A stretch of 64,000 nucleotides of DNA from Benzoatithermus sp963720725 (GTDB lineage: Bacteria; Pseudomonadota; Alphaproteobacteria; Geminicoccales; Geminicoccaceae), in assembly GCA_963720725.1 (NCBI GenBank), contig CAVRGN010000001.1:402557-466556 (forward strand), read 5' to 3'. The notes beneath the pieces are model-generated. The model did no database searches, was not told the origin of the DNA, and worked only from the letters and a program-made list of their open reading frames with translations. How positions within the stretch are numbered: the first letter of the stretch is position 1; the number at the start of each line of letters is the position of its first letter. The position numbers and the translations under genes are program-made. Below are positions 34,520 through 43,012 of this stretch, piece by piece.

Positions 34520-35128
34520 ATGCTCGCCGTACCGGACCATGACCTAGCCGAGCGCAAGCGCGCGCTGCGCCGCGAGCTGCGCGCGCGCCGCATGGCCGTC
34601 GACCCTTCTGTCCGCGCCACGGCCAGTCGTGACGCCGCCTGGCACGCGCTGCGCCAGCTGCCCTGGCGCGAACGCCGCCGCATCGCCCTGTTCTGGCCGC
34701 TGGCCGACGAGATCGACACCCTGCCATTGCTGCACGCGCTCCATTGGCTCGGCGCGCAGCCGCTGCTGTCGCGCATGCAGGGCAGGGGACTTCCCCTCCT
34801 GTTCCATTCCTGGACCCCTGACCTCGCGCTGGTCGAAGGTCCGTTCAAGGTGCTGGAGCCCCCGGCCGGCCTGCCGCCGGTGATGCCGGACCTGGTCCTG
34901 GCGCCCCTGCTCGCCTTCGATGCTGCCGGGCGGCGGTTGGGCTACGGCGCCGGCTTCTACGACATGACCTTCGCCGCGATCGCGGCTGCGGGCGGTCGGC
35001 CCGTCCGCTGCGGATATTGCTTCGCCGGCCAGGAGGTCGCGGAAGTGCCGGCCGACGCCACCGACGTGCCGCTGGAGCTGGTGGTCACCGAGGACGGTTG
35101 CCGGAGCCTCGGCGGCGGGGGAGCCTGA
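34520..35128 (+). CDS. 5-formyltetrahydrofolate cyclo-ligase
   Basis: A 202-residue ATP-dependent enzyme converting 5-formyl-THF to 5,10-methenyl-THF. Family features are the basic N-terminus KRALRRELRARRMAV, IALFWPLADEIDT, the substrate/ATP region PDLVLAPLLAFDAAGRRLGYGAGFYD (GYGxGxYD) and EVPADATDVPLELVVTEDG. ATG 34520 is chosen because the upstream extension (from 34433) lies in 6S RNA. It is probably expressed by read-through from the 6S transcript. Confidence 0.92.
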   Translation: MLAVPDHDLAERKRALRRELRARRMAVDPSVRATASRDAAWHALRQLPWRERRRIALFWPLADEIDTLPLLHALHWLGAQPLLSRMQGRGLPLLFHSWTPDLALVEGPFKVLEPPAGLPPVMPDLVLAPLLAFDAAGRRLGYGAGFYDMTFAAIAAAGGRPVRCGYCFAGQEVAEVPADATDVPLELVVTEDGCRSLGGGGA

Positions 35129-35132
35129 GCGG

Positions 35133-35951
35133 GTGCGGATCCTCTTCGTGGGCGACGTGGTCGGGCGCTCGGGCCGCGCGGTCCTCCTGGCGCAGCTCCC
35201 GAGGCTGCGGAGCGAGCTCGCGCTGGATGCGGTGGTGGTCAATGCCGAGAACGCCGCCGGCGGGTACGGCCTCACCGCTGCCATCGGCGCCGAGTTCCTG
35301 GAGGCCGGTGCCGACCTGCTCACCATGGGCAACCATGTCTGGGACCAGCGCGAGCTGATCGGCCATATCGACAAGGAGCCGCGCATCGTTCGCCCGCTGA
35401 ACCTGGCGCCGGGCGTTCCGGGTCGCGGCGCCGCCGAGATCAGGACCGCCCGCGGGCAGCGCGTGCTCGTGGTGCAGGTGCTGGGCCGCCTGTTCATGGC
35501 ATTGGCCGACGATCCGTTCCGCGCCCTCGACGCCGAGCTCTCCCGCCACGCCCTGGGCGGCACGGTGCAGGCGATCGTGGTCGACGTGCATGCCGAGGCC
35601 ACCAGCGAGAAGCTGGCCCTCGCCCACCATCTGGACGGCCGTGTCTCGCTGGTCGTCGGCACCCACACCCACGTGCCCACCGCCGACCATCGCGTGCTCG
35701 CCGGCGGGACCGGCTACATCACCGATCTCGGCATGACGGGCGACTACGACAGCGTAATCGGGATGGACAAGCAGGGCTCGCTGCAGAAATGGCGCAGCGA
35801 CCTGCCGGTGCAGCGGCTGACGCCGGCCATGGGCGAGGCGATGCTGTGCGGCGTGTTGGTGGAAACCGACGATCGCACCGGCCTCGCTCTGCGGGTCGAG
35901 CCGGTCCGGGTCGGCCACGGTCTCGCCGTGGCGATGCCGGCGCTCAGCTGA
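35133..35951 (+). CDS. YmdB-family metallophosphoesterase
   Basis: A 272-residue protein of the TIGR00282/YmdB family. Metal motifs are ILFVGDVVGRSGR (residue 3), VVNAENAAGGYGL, LLTMGNHVWDQREL and VSLVVGTHTHVPTADHRVL. Bacillus YmdB is a 2',3'-cyclic-nucleotide phosphodiesterase. Start GTG 35133 lies 4 bp after the cyclo-ligase stop; the two are co-transcribed. Its last 8 bp overlap the convergent HisKA-like gene. Confidence 0.9.
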   Translation: MRILFVGDVVGRSGRAVLLAQLPRLRSELALDAVVVNAENAAGGYGLTAAIGAEFLEAGADLLTMGNHVWDQRELIGHIDKEPRIVRPLNLAPGVPGRGAAEIRTARGQRVLVVQVLGRLFMALADDPFRALDAELSRHALGGTVQAIVVDVHAEATSEKLALAHHLDGRVSLVVGTHTHVPTADHRVLAGGTGYITDLGMTGDYDSVIGMDKQGSLQKWRSDLPVQRLTPAMGEAMLCGVLVETDDRTGLALRVEPVRVGHGLAVAMPALS

Positions 35952-36186
35952 CGCCGTTGCGCAAGGCGGAGGAATCGAGGAGCCGCTCGACGGTTGCGGT
36001 CAGGCGCTCGCCCTCGTCCACGATCGCATCGAGGAAGCGCCGGCGCTGATCGTCGCTCAGGTCCGGATGGTCGCGGATGATCTCCGACAGCGACCGCATC
36101 GATGCCAGCGGCGTCTTCAGCTCATGCTCGATCTGTTCGTAGGTCATGGCGGCGCGCGCCGGGTCTTTCCTGGTTCGGGAAGCCAT
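35944..36186 (-). CDS. Stand-alone HisKA-type phosphoacceptor domain protein
   Basis: An 80-residue protein that is essentially only a histidine-kinase dimerisation/phosphoacceptor domain. It has the H-box IEHELKTPLASMRSLSEII (histidine about residue 21) and the second helix SDDQRRRFLDAIVDEGERLTATVERLLDSSAL. No HATPase domain, sensor or membrane segment is present and the reading frame ends cleanly. It may be a phosphotransfer intermediate, a dominant dimerisation partner or a kinase fragment. Start ATG 36186; convergent with the ymdB-like gene. Confidence 0.75.
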   Translation of the reverse strand: MASRTRKDPARAAMTYEQIEHELKTPLASMRSLSEIIRDHPDLSDDQRRRFLDAIVDEGERLTATVERLLDSSALRNGVS

Positions 36187-36380
36187 CGCGGTCGTCCTCC
36201 ATTCGCAGGTCCAAGAGGCGATCCGTGCCCAGGGTAAATCGTTTTGCTGCGCTGCAATACAACAATGACCGATCCGCTGTGCGCTTCTGCCACGGTCCTC
36301 GCGGCGGGCGATCCGGCCCCGGCTTGCAATCGCGGCGACCCCGGCCCACCTTCCGCGCCCGCGCCATCAGGACCACCGCC

Positions 36381-37565
36381 ATGCCTTACCCGACGATCAA
36401 GATCCTCCCCGGCGAGGACCGGCGGCTCCGCAACGGCACGCCGTGGCTGTTCTCCAACGAGCTGCGCATGGACGAGGCGGCTCGTGCCTTGCCACGGGGC
36501 AGCCTGGTCCGGCTTATGGGGCCCAGCGGCAAGATGCTGGGCGTGGCGCAGTTCAACCCGCACTCGCTGATCGCGGCGCGCCTGCTCACCCGCAACAAGG
36601 ACGCGGAAATCGACCGCGGCTTCGTGGCACGGCGGGTCGCGCGCGCCTTGCAGCTGCGCGAGCGGCTGTTCGATCAACCCTGCTATCGCCTGATCCACTC
36701 CGAGGCGGACGGCCTGCCGGGCCTCGTCGTCGACCGGTTCGGCGACACCCTGGTCGCCCAGTTCAACACCGCCGGGATGGATGCGCTGGCGCCGCTGGTG
36801 GTGGCAGCCCTCGATGAAGTGGTCGGCCCGCGCACCATCGTCGCGCGCAACGATGGTGCCAGCCGGCAGCTCGAAGGGCTGCCGCAGCAGGTGGAGGTGC
36901 TGAAGGGTGAACTGCCGCAGCGGCTCGAGCTGGTGGAGAACGGCCTGACCTTCGTCACCGACCCCGGCGGCGGCCAGAAGACCGGATGGTTCTACGACCA
37001 GCGCGCGAACCGCGCCTTCGCCGCCCGGCTGGCCCGCAGCCAGGACGTGCTCGACCTCTACAGCTATGGCGGCGGCTTCGCGCTGAACGCGGCGGCGGCC
37101 GGCGCCGGGTCGGTCACGGCCGTCGACAGCTCCGGCCCGGCTCTGGAACTGGCGGCGGCCAGCGCCGCGCACCAGGGTGCTGCCGGCATCGCCACCTTTG
37201 AAAGGGCCGAAGCCTTCGCCTTTCTCGACCATGCGGCCCGCGAGAAGCGTCGCTTCGGGCTGGTGATCGCCGACCCGCCGGCGTTCGTGAAGAGCCGCAA
37301 GGATCTCGGTGCCGGGCTCAAGGGCTACCGCAAGCTGGCACGGATGGCCGCCTCCGTGGTGGCCGAGCCCGGCTTTCTCTGCCTGGGCTGCTGCTCGCAT
37401 CACGTCCCGGTCGAGCAGTTCGCGACCGAGGCCTGGCATGGCATCCGCGAGGCCGGCCGCGGCGGCAGGCTGATCCTGACCGCGGGTGCCGGACCCGACC
37501 ACCCGGTGCATCCCGCCTTGCCCGAAACCGCCTATCTCAAGTTCCTCGCCTACGCGCTGGACTGA
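36381..37565 (+). CDS. RlmI-type class I rRNA (cytosine-C5) methyltransferase
   Basis: A 394-residue protein. An N-terminal PUA domain (PTIKILPGEDRRLRNGTPWLFSNEL...KMLGVAQFNPHSLIAARLL) is followed by a linker domain and a SAM methyltransferase with FVTDPGGGQKTGWFYDQRANRAF, VLDLYSYGGGFALNAAAAGAGSVTAVDSS and LVIADPPAFVKSRKDL, and a cysteine pair in CLGCCSHHV. This is the RlmI/RlmK-like family that methylates 23S rRNA; the exact base is not certain. ATG 36381 is the family start; the open frame upstream is not coding. Confidence 0.9.
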   Translation: MPYPTIKILPGEDRRLRNGTPWLFSNELRMDEAARALPRGSLVRLMGPSGKMLGVAQFNPHSLIAARLLTRNKDAEIDRGFVARRVARALQLRERLFDQPCYRLIHSEADGLPGLVVDRFGDTLVAQFNTAGMDALAPLVVAALDEVVGPRTIVARNDGASRQLEGLPQQVEVLKGELPQRLELVENGLTFVTDPGGGQKTGWFYDQRANRAFAARLARSQDVLDLYSYGGGFALNAAAAGAGSVTAVDSSGPALELAAASAAHQGAAGIATFERAEAFAFLDHAAREKRRFGLVIADPPAFVKSRKDLGAGLKGYRKLARMAASVVAEPGFLCLGCCSHHVPVEQFATEAWHGIREAGRGGRLILTAGAGPDHPVHPALPETAYLKFLAYALD

Positions 37566-37572
37566 TGCTGTT

Positions 37573-37617
37573 TATCAACCATAATTTATTGCAATGGTGA
37601 GTTCTATCAACTAATAA
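37573..37617 (+). promoter_or_regulatory. AT-rich promoter with direct repeats before T1SS operon
   Basis: An AT-rich island in otherwise GC-rich DNA. TATCAAC occurs twice as a direct repeat (37573-37579 and 37605-37611), 32 bp or three helical turns apart. A candidate sigma70 promoter is TTGCAA (37589-37594), 17 bp, TAATAA (37612-37617), giving a start near 37624, about 40 nt before the ABC transporter ATG. The second repeat overlaps the spacer/-10, a repressor-like arrangement. Confidence 0.45.
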
Positions 37618-37665
37618 GCGATATCCGCCACTGCTGGGTGGTCGAGTTCTGGGCCGGAGTGCCGG

Positions 37666-39798
37666 ATGACCGCCGCGACGACGATGGGCCCGCGGGTCCT
37701 GGCATCAGATCCCCCGGCGCTCGACGGCGTGCTGCTGGGCTTCATCCGGCTGTGCCGCGAACTGCAGCGGCCGGTGACGGAAGCGGAGTTGCGCGCCTCG
37801 GTGTCCGTTCCCGAGAGCGGCGTCGATCTGGAGTGCCTCGCCAAGCTCGCCAGCCGCTGCGGCTTCGGCTTCGCCGCACCGCGCATGAGTGCGCGCGGTC
37901 TCGCCCGCCTGGCGCCGCCGTTCCTGATCCTCGGCCGCCAGCCGGGCCAGGCCTGGCTCGTCCGGTCGCGCGAAGGCGACCAGCTGCTCCTGGTCGATCC
38001 GGCGGCCGGCACGGCCATGCCCTGTACCATCAAGGTCGCGGCGGGCTTCGGCGACCACCTCGTGCGCCTGCTGGCGGCCGCACCGGCCCGTCATCGCGGC
38101 TTCTGGGGCTCCGCGCCGATGCGCGGCATCCGCGCCGTGCTGTGGCAGATCGCGCTGGCCTCGGTCGTCATCAACCTGCTGGCGCTGGCCACGCCGCTGT
38201 TCATGATGACCGTCTACAACAAGGTGATCAGCCACGCCGCGCTGCAGACCCTGGACGTGCTGGCGATCGGCATGGTCACCCTGGTCGCGTTCGAACTCGC
38301 GTTGCGGGCCTTGCGCGGCTACGTGACCGCGCATACCGGCGCCAGGCTCGAAGCCGCGATCGGCAGCGACCTCGTCCATCACCTCCTGCAGCTGCCCTAC
38401 CGGTTCCACGAGGCGAACCCGAGTGCGGCGGTCATGGAGCGGGTGCGCCAGGTCGACCAGCTGCGCCAGTTCCTGACCGGGCACCTGCCCCTGCTTCTGG
38501 TCGATCTCGCCTTCGTCGGGCTGTTCCTCGCCGCACTCCTCGTGGTGGCGCCGAGCCTCGGGCTGGTGACGGCGGCGGCGATCCCGGTCTTCGTGCTCCT
38601 GTCGGTGCTGTCGCAACGGCGGCAGGAGGAGCATCAGCGGGCCAGCTTCCGCGCCACGGGTGCTCGCAGCGCGGCGCTCGGCGAGGCGGTCGGCCAGGCG
38701 CTGACGGTCAAGCTCCTCTCGCTCGAGGCGGACATGAAGCGCCGCTTCGAGCATCATCTCCTGCGCAGTGCCTGGACCGGCCTGCAGTCGGGCCGGGTCG
38801 CCCACCTCGCCAACAGCCTGGCGCAGGCCCTCCAGCATCTCACCGCCCTGGTGCTGGTCTATCTCGGCGCGCGGCTGATCGTCGTCGGCGACATGACCGT
38901 GGGCGCCCTGGTCGCCGCCTCCATCCTGTCCGCGCGCACCCTGGCACCGATGCGCCAGCTGGCCCTGGCCTGGCACCAGTTCCAGCAGGCGCGCGAGGCG
39001 GTGCGTCGGCTGGACGAGTTGCTGGCGGAGCGCGCCGAGGCGAGCGGTCGCCTGGCCGGTTCCGAGCTGCAGGTCATGGGCCGGCTCGAGGTCCAGGCGC
39101 TCACCTTCCGCTATGCCGGTGCGGCGACCCCCGCTCTCGACGAGGTATCCTTCGAGATGGCGCCGGGCAGCATGCTGGGGATCGCCGGCGCTCCCGGCTC
39201 CGGCAAGAGCACGCTGGTGCGTCTGCTGCTCGGCATCGAGGTGCCCGAGAGCGGCCGCGTCCTCCTCGACGGTCACGACCTCGCCACCCTCTCGCCGGTG
39301 AGCTACCGGGCGCAGATCGGCGTGGTGCCGCAGGAGATCCACCTGTTCGCCGGCACCATCGCCGAGAACATCGCCATGGGCGCCGCCGACCGGACGCTCG
39401 CCCGTGTCGTCGCCGCTGCCCGCTTCGTCGGCGCGGACGAATTCGTCCGCCGGCTGCCGCAGGGCTACGAGACCATGCTCGGCGAGCGCGGCACCGGACT
39501 TTCCCTCGGCCAGCGCCAGCTGCTGGCGGTTGCCCGGGCCGTCGTGCGCAACCCGCGCCTGCTCGTGCTCGACGAGGCCACGAGCGCTCTCGACGCAGCG
39601 ACGGAAGCGCATCTCCTGGCCAATCTGCGCCGGGCCGGCAGCGGGCGGACCGTGCTCCTGGTGACCCACCGCCAGGCGGTGCTCGACGCCTGCGACCGGG
39701 TTCTGGTGCTCGACCGTGGACGTGTCGTCGGGCTCGGGAGCGCGGCCGAACTGCGCGTCGCCCGGCCGCCGTCCGCCGGGCTCCAGGCGGCGGGCTGA
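37666..39798 (+). CDS. Type I secretion ABC transporter/ATPase (HlyB family)
   Basis: A 710-residue inner-membrane exporter. The N-terminal about 130 residues are a C39-peptidase-like domain lacking the catalytic cysteine (as in HlyB). Membrane helices follow (about 150-420; WQIALASVVINLLALATPLFMMTVYNKV), then the nucleotide-binding domain with Walker A GAPGSGKST, Q-loop IGVVPQE, signature LSLGQRQ (the usual G at position 3 is L), Walker B LLVLDEATSALD and H-loop VTHR. It drives one-step secretion of an unidentified protein. ATG 37666; followed 3 bp later by its adaptor. Confidence 0.9.
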   Translation: MTAATTMGPRVLASDPPALDGVLLGFIRLCRELQRPVTEAELRASVSVPESGVDLECLAKLASRCGFGFAAPRMSARGLARLAPPFLILGRQPGQAWLVRSREGDQLLLVDPAAGTAMPCTIKVAAGFGDHLVRLLAAAPARHRGFWGSAPMRGIRAVLWQIALASVVINLLALATPLFMMTVYNKVISHAALQTLDVLAIGMVTLVAFELALRALRGYVTAHTGARLEAAIGSDLVHHLLQLPYRFHEANPSAAVMERVRQVDQLRQFLTGHLPLLLVDLAFVGLFLAALLVVAPSLGLVTAAAIPVFVLLSVLSQRRQEEHQRASFRATGARSAALGEAVGQALTVKLLSLEADMKRRFEHHLLRSAWTGLQSGRVAHLANSLAQALQHLTALVLVYLGARLIVVGDMTVGALVAASILSARTLAPMRQLALAWHQFQQAREAVRRLDELLAERAEASGRLAGSELQVMGRLEVQALTFRYAGAATPALDEVSFEMAPGSMLGIAGAPGSGKSTLVRLLLGIEVPESGRVLLDGHDLATLSPVSYRAQIGVVPQEIHLFAGTIAENIAMGAADRTLARVVAAARFVGADEFVRRLPQGYETMLGERGTGLSLGQRQLLAVARAVVRNPRLLVLDEATSALDAATEAHLLANLRRAGSGRTVLLVTHRQAVLDACDRVLVLDRGRVVGLGSAAELRVARPPSAGLQAAG

Positions 39799-39801
39799 GG
39801 G

Positions 39802-41121
39802 ATGGCGCGCGAGCTCCCGGCCGAGACCGAGCGCGAAGCCGACCTCGCCCGCCAGCTCCTGGACGGCCGCGCGCCGGCAATGGCCGGCACGCTGATCGCC
39901 TGCATCGCCGCCCTGTTCCTGGCCCTTCTGGCCTGGGTCGCCTGGGCGCAGGTCGACGAGGTGGTCCACGCCCTGGGCACGGTGGAACCGGCCGGCAGGG
40001 TCAAGATCGTCAACCATCCCCATGGTGGCCGGGTCGCGGCCATTCATGTCCGCGAGGGACAGGAGGTGGCCGCCGGCGAGCTCCTGGTCAGCCTGGACGG
40101 CGAGGTCGCGCGCAGCGAGCGCAGCGAGCTGAGCGGCCGGCTGGCGCTGCGCCAGGTGGAGGTGGCGCGGCTGGAGGCGGAAGCCTCTGGGCGGGAGCTG
40201 GCGCTGGCGTCGGCCGAGTACCGCCCCGACCTGCTCGCGGCCCAGCAGGCGTTGCTCGAGGCGCGCAACGCCGCCCTGGCCGACCGGCGCGAGGCGCTGG
40301 CGCGGGGACTGCAGACCCGCCGCGGCGAGATGCGCACGGCCGCGGCCGAGGTCGAGCGCCTGCGGACCAGCCTGGAGTTCCTGAAGCGGCAGCGTACGGC
40401 GGTGCGCGAGCTCGCGGATCGCGGCCTCTACCCCGAGCTCAAGGTGGTGGAGGTCGAACGCCAGTACAGCGACGACCAGGGCGAGCTCGCCAAGGCGAAG
40501 GCCTCGCTCGAGGCGGCGTCGGCGGCGGTGTCCGAGGCGGCGAGCCGGGTGGAGGGTCTGGAGACCGAGCGGCTGTCGGACGCGCTGGGGCAGCTGGCCC
40601 AGGCGACGGCCGATCGCGACCGGCTGGCCGAGCAGCTCCGCGCCCAGGACGCCATCCTGGACCATCTGGACGTCCGCGCGCCGGCCGACGGAATCGTGCA
40701 GGAGATCGTGGTGACCGCACCTGGCCAGGCCGTGGCCGCGCACGAGACCCTGATGAAGCTGGTGCCGCAGAGCGAGGGGCTGGTGGTCGCGGCCAAGGTC
40801 GCCAACCAGGACGTCGGCCGGCTGCGGCCGGGGATGCCGGCCTCGGTCAAGGTGCGCGCCTTCGACTATCTGCGCTACGGCACGCTCGACGGCACGCTGC
40901 AGAAGATCGCCGCCGACGCCACGCCCGACCCCCGCACCGGCGAGCTCACCTATGCCGTGACCGTGGTGACCGGACGGGCCCAGCTCGGCGTCGGCCCGGA
41001 CCAGCACGCGGTGGCGTCCGGCATGCTGGTGGACGTCGACCTCAAGGTCGGCCGGCGGACGATCCTCTCCTACCTCACCGACCGGATCTTCCGCCTGCGC
41101 GAGGCGTTCCGCGAAGGTTGA
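39802..41121 (+). CDS. HlyD-family type I secretion adaptor
   Basis: A 439-residue membrane-fusion protein. A single N-terminal membrane helix (about 30-52) is followed by a lipoyl/barrel half-motif (VKIVNHPHGGRVAAIHVREGQEVAAGELLVSLDG), a long coiled-coil hairpin (about 100-275), the returning lipoyl half (LDVRAPADGIVQEIVVTAPGQAVAAHETLMKLVP) and the AprE-like beta domain ending YLTDRIFRLREAFREG. It bridges the ABC exporter to an outer-membrane TolC, which is not encoded here. It is convergent with the kinase-lipoprotein gene, 3 bp away. Confidence 0.92.
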   Translation: MARELPAETEREADLARQLLDGRAPAMAGTLIACIAALFLALLAWVAWAQVDEVVHALGTVEPAGRVKIVNHPHGGRVAAIHVREGQEVAAGELLVSLDGEVARSERSELSGRLALRQVEVARLEAEASGRELALASAEYRPDLLAAQQALLEARNAALADRREALARGLQTRRGEMRTAAAEVERLRTSLEFLKRQRTAVRELADRGLYPELKVVEVERQYSDDQGELAKAKASLEAASAAVSEAASRVEGLETERLSDALGQLAQATADRDRLAEQLRAQDAILDHLDVRAPADGIVQEIVVTAPGQAVAAHETLMKLVPQSEGLVVAAKVANQDVGRLRPGMPASVKVRAFDYLRYGTLDGTLQKIAADATPDPRTGELTYAVTVVTGRAQLGVGPDQHAVASGMLVDVDLKVGRRTILSYLTDRIFRLREAFREG

Positions 41122-41124
41122 GCG

Positions 41125-41535
41125 TCACGAGGAGGGCCGCCGCTGCGGCCCGGTCATGCTGCGCACCTGCAGGCTGCCGTCGGTCATCTTGACGAAGGTG
41201 AAGCGCCGCTCGGCGAAGCCGTTGCAGCGCTGGAACGGAATGCCGGCGAGCGGCAGGCCGCCGCGGTCGAAATCGAGCTGGCCTTCGTCGATCCAGTAGT
41301 AGCTGACATCCATCACCACGGTTTCTGGCGTCTCGTCGACGATCTGGGCCGAAGTGACCGAGCGTATGCGGGGCTGGGTGCAGACCGCGTTCTGCTCGAG
41401 CGCGTTGTTCTCGTAGTACCACTGGATCCTGTTCTGCAGCCCCGGATAGCCCGCGACCGCCGGACCCTGATAGTTGCACGCGCCGAGCAGCAGGAGCAGC
41501 GGGACGAGGGTCCTGACGACGGTCTCGAGGGGCAT
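41125..41535 (-). CDS. Putative lipoprotein nested in frame at the kinase 3' end
   Basis: If translated separately, ATG 41535 is preceded by GGAGAG at a 5-nt spacing and encodes 136 residues with a textbook lipoprotein signal (MPLETVVRTLVPLLLLLGAC). A mature domain follows (YPGLQNRIQWYYENNALEQNAVCTQPRIRSV...MDVSYYWIDEGQ...IPFQRCNGFAERRFTFVKM) with two further cysteines. Function is not recognised. A signal peptide in the middle of a cytosolic kinase would be senseless, so an independent product is more likely than a functional fusion. Confidence 0.65.
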   Translation of the reverse strand: MPLETVVRTLVPLLLLLGACNYQGPAVAGYPGLQNRIQWYYENNALEQNAVCTQPRIRSVTSAQIVDETPETVVMDVSYYWIDEGQLDFDRGGLPLAGIPFQRCNGFAERRFTFVKMTDGSLQVRSMTGPQRRPSS

Positions 41536-42945
41536 CGGCGCTCTCCGGTTGTCGGCCGTCCGGCTGGCCAGGCGCGCCGGCAGGCGCAGCCGGAATGTCG
41601 TACCCCGCTCGGAGGTTCCGGCGAGCTCGATCTCGCCGCCATGCGCGCGGACCAGCTCCCGGCAGATGGCGAGGCCGAGACCGTTGCCGTTCGGCTTCGC
41701 CGACCCGGCGAACGGTTCGAACAGGCGGTTGCGCACCTGCTCCGGGATGCCGGGACCGGTGTCGGCGACCTCGATCTCCAGCAGCTGCGGGTCCTGCTCG
41801 GCCGAGATCCGCAGCCGGCCGCCGCGTTCGCCCATGGCCTCGATCCCGTTCTGGGCGAGGTTGAACAGCACGCGGTAGAGCTGGTCGGGGTCGGCCTCGA
41901 CCACGAGGTCCTCGGGCACCGACAGCCGCCAGGTCACCGGCCCCGGCGTCGCTTCCAGGGCGGCGCGGACCTTGGCCGCGAGCTCGGCCAGCAGCACCGC
42001 TCGCGGCTCCGGCGCCGGTGGGCCGCTGCGGGCGTAGCTCAACGTCTCGCCGCACAGCCGGACCGCCCGGTCGAGGGTCTCCACCAGCCTTGGCGCCACC
42101 CGCCGCACCCCCGGGTCGGCACTGCCTTCGAGCCGGTCGGAGATCAGCACGGCGGTGGCGAGGATGTTGCGCAAGTCATGGCCGATCCGGCTCATGCCGG
42201 CACCCAGGGCCGCCAGGCGCGTCTTCTCGGCCAGCGCGTGGCGCAGGTCGGCGCGCATGGTGGCGAACTCCGATTCCACGACCCCGATCTCGTCGTCGCG
42301 CCGCGTCGGCTCATGGTCGACGGTGCCGTCCTCGGGCCGGCTGCGGAAGGCGGCGATCTCCTCGGTGATCCGGTGCAGCGGCCGCACGATCATGCGCTGC
42401 AGGCCCAGGAACATCATGGCGGCCACGAGCAGGGAGAGAATCACGGACAAGGTGAGGATCCGGATCGAGTAGTCGACCATGGCCACCCACATCGGCGCCT
42501 CGGGCAGCGTGATGTCGATCATGGTGCCCATCTCCTGCGGCGACGGGCCGATCACCCGGACCAGCCTCTGGCCCCGGTTGAGCAGCGTGACGACGGTATC
42601 GGCGATCAGGGTGGCCCAGCTGTCGTCGCGCAGGTCGTAGAAGGCCGCCACCGGCGCGCGCTCGCCCAGCATGACCACGCGGCCCTCGCCGCCATTCACG
42701 GTCAGCGCCAGGACGCCCGCCTGGCCGAGCAGCGCGTCGGTGAGCTCCATGTCCAGCGGCCTTGCCGGCTCTTGCATCAGGCCGAGACTGGCGAGATGCG
42801 CGGCGGCGATCCGCTCTTGCAGGTAGGTGAGGCGGAAACGCGCCACCGACGGCACGTAGATCAGCACCTCGGCGATCAGCAGGCAGGCGACGGTCAGCAG
42901 GAGGATCTTGGCCGACAGGCTGCGGTTGAGGATGGTGCCGCGCAT
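41125..42945 (-). CDS. Sensor histidine kinase with in-frame C-terminal lipoprotein extension
   Basis: A 606-residue frame. The kinase is residues 1-470: helix (about 10-30), periplasmic loop, second helix (about 160-185), HAMP-like RPLHRITEEIAAFRSRPEDG, an H-box variant MSRIGHDLRNILATAVLISDRLEG, N-box VLFNLAQNGIEAMGERGG, and G boxes VADTGPGIPE and NGNGLGLAICREL. It then continues without a stop into MPLETVVRTLVPLLLLLGAC and a 136-residue lipoprotein. The kinase normally ends near GTTFRLRLPAR, so a lost stop or a reading coincidence must be considered. No response regulator is adjacent. DUF547 is encoded upstream on the same strand. Confidence 0.8.
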   Translation of the reverse strand: MRGTILNRSLSAKILLLTVACLLIAEVLIYVPSVARFRLTYLQERIAAAHLASLGLMQEPARPLDMELTDALLGQAGVLALTVNGGEGRVVMLGERAPVAAFYDLRDDSWATLIADTVVTLLNRGQRLVRVIGPSPQEMGTMIDITLPEAPMWVAMVDYSIRILTLSVILSLLVAAMMFLGLQRMIVRPLHRITEEIAAFRSRPEDGTVDHEPTRRDDEIGVVESEFATMRADLRHALAEKTRLAALGAGMSRIGHDLRNILATAVLISDRLEGSADPGVRRVAPRLVETLDRAVRLCGETLSYARSGPPAPEPRAVLLAELAAKVRAALEATPGPVTWRLSVPEDLVVEADPDQLYRVLFNLAQNGIEAMGERGGRLRISAEQDPQLLEIEVADTGPGIPEQVRNRLFEPFAGSAKPNGNGLGLAICRELVRAHGGEIELAGTSERGTTFRLRLPARLASRTADNRRAPMPLETVVRTLVPLLLLLGACNYQGPAVAGYPGLQNRIQWYYENNALEQNAVCTQPRIRSVTSAQIVDETPETVVMDVSYYWIDEGQLDFDRGGLPLAGIPFQRCNGFAERRFTFVKMTDGSLQVRSMTGPQRRPSS

Positions 42946-43012
42946 CGTGTCCGTTTCACTCGGACCGCTGGCGCCTCGCGCGACCTCGCGGCCGCGGGCA
43001 GCGGCGGGCCGG

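Noticed and set aside
37705..41007. A 1100-residue open frame on the minus strand
   Set aside because: It is antisense to the ABC transporter and HlyD genes, has low-complexity H/Q/R-rich composition and no family features. Long antisense frames are expected at this GC content.
37638..41192. A 1184-residue plus-strand open frame
   Set aside because: It is the off-frame reading of the type I secretion genes, R/P/G-rich and without domains.
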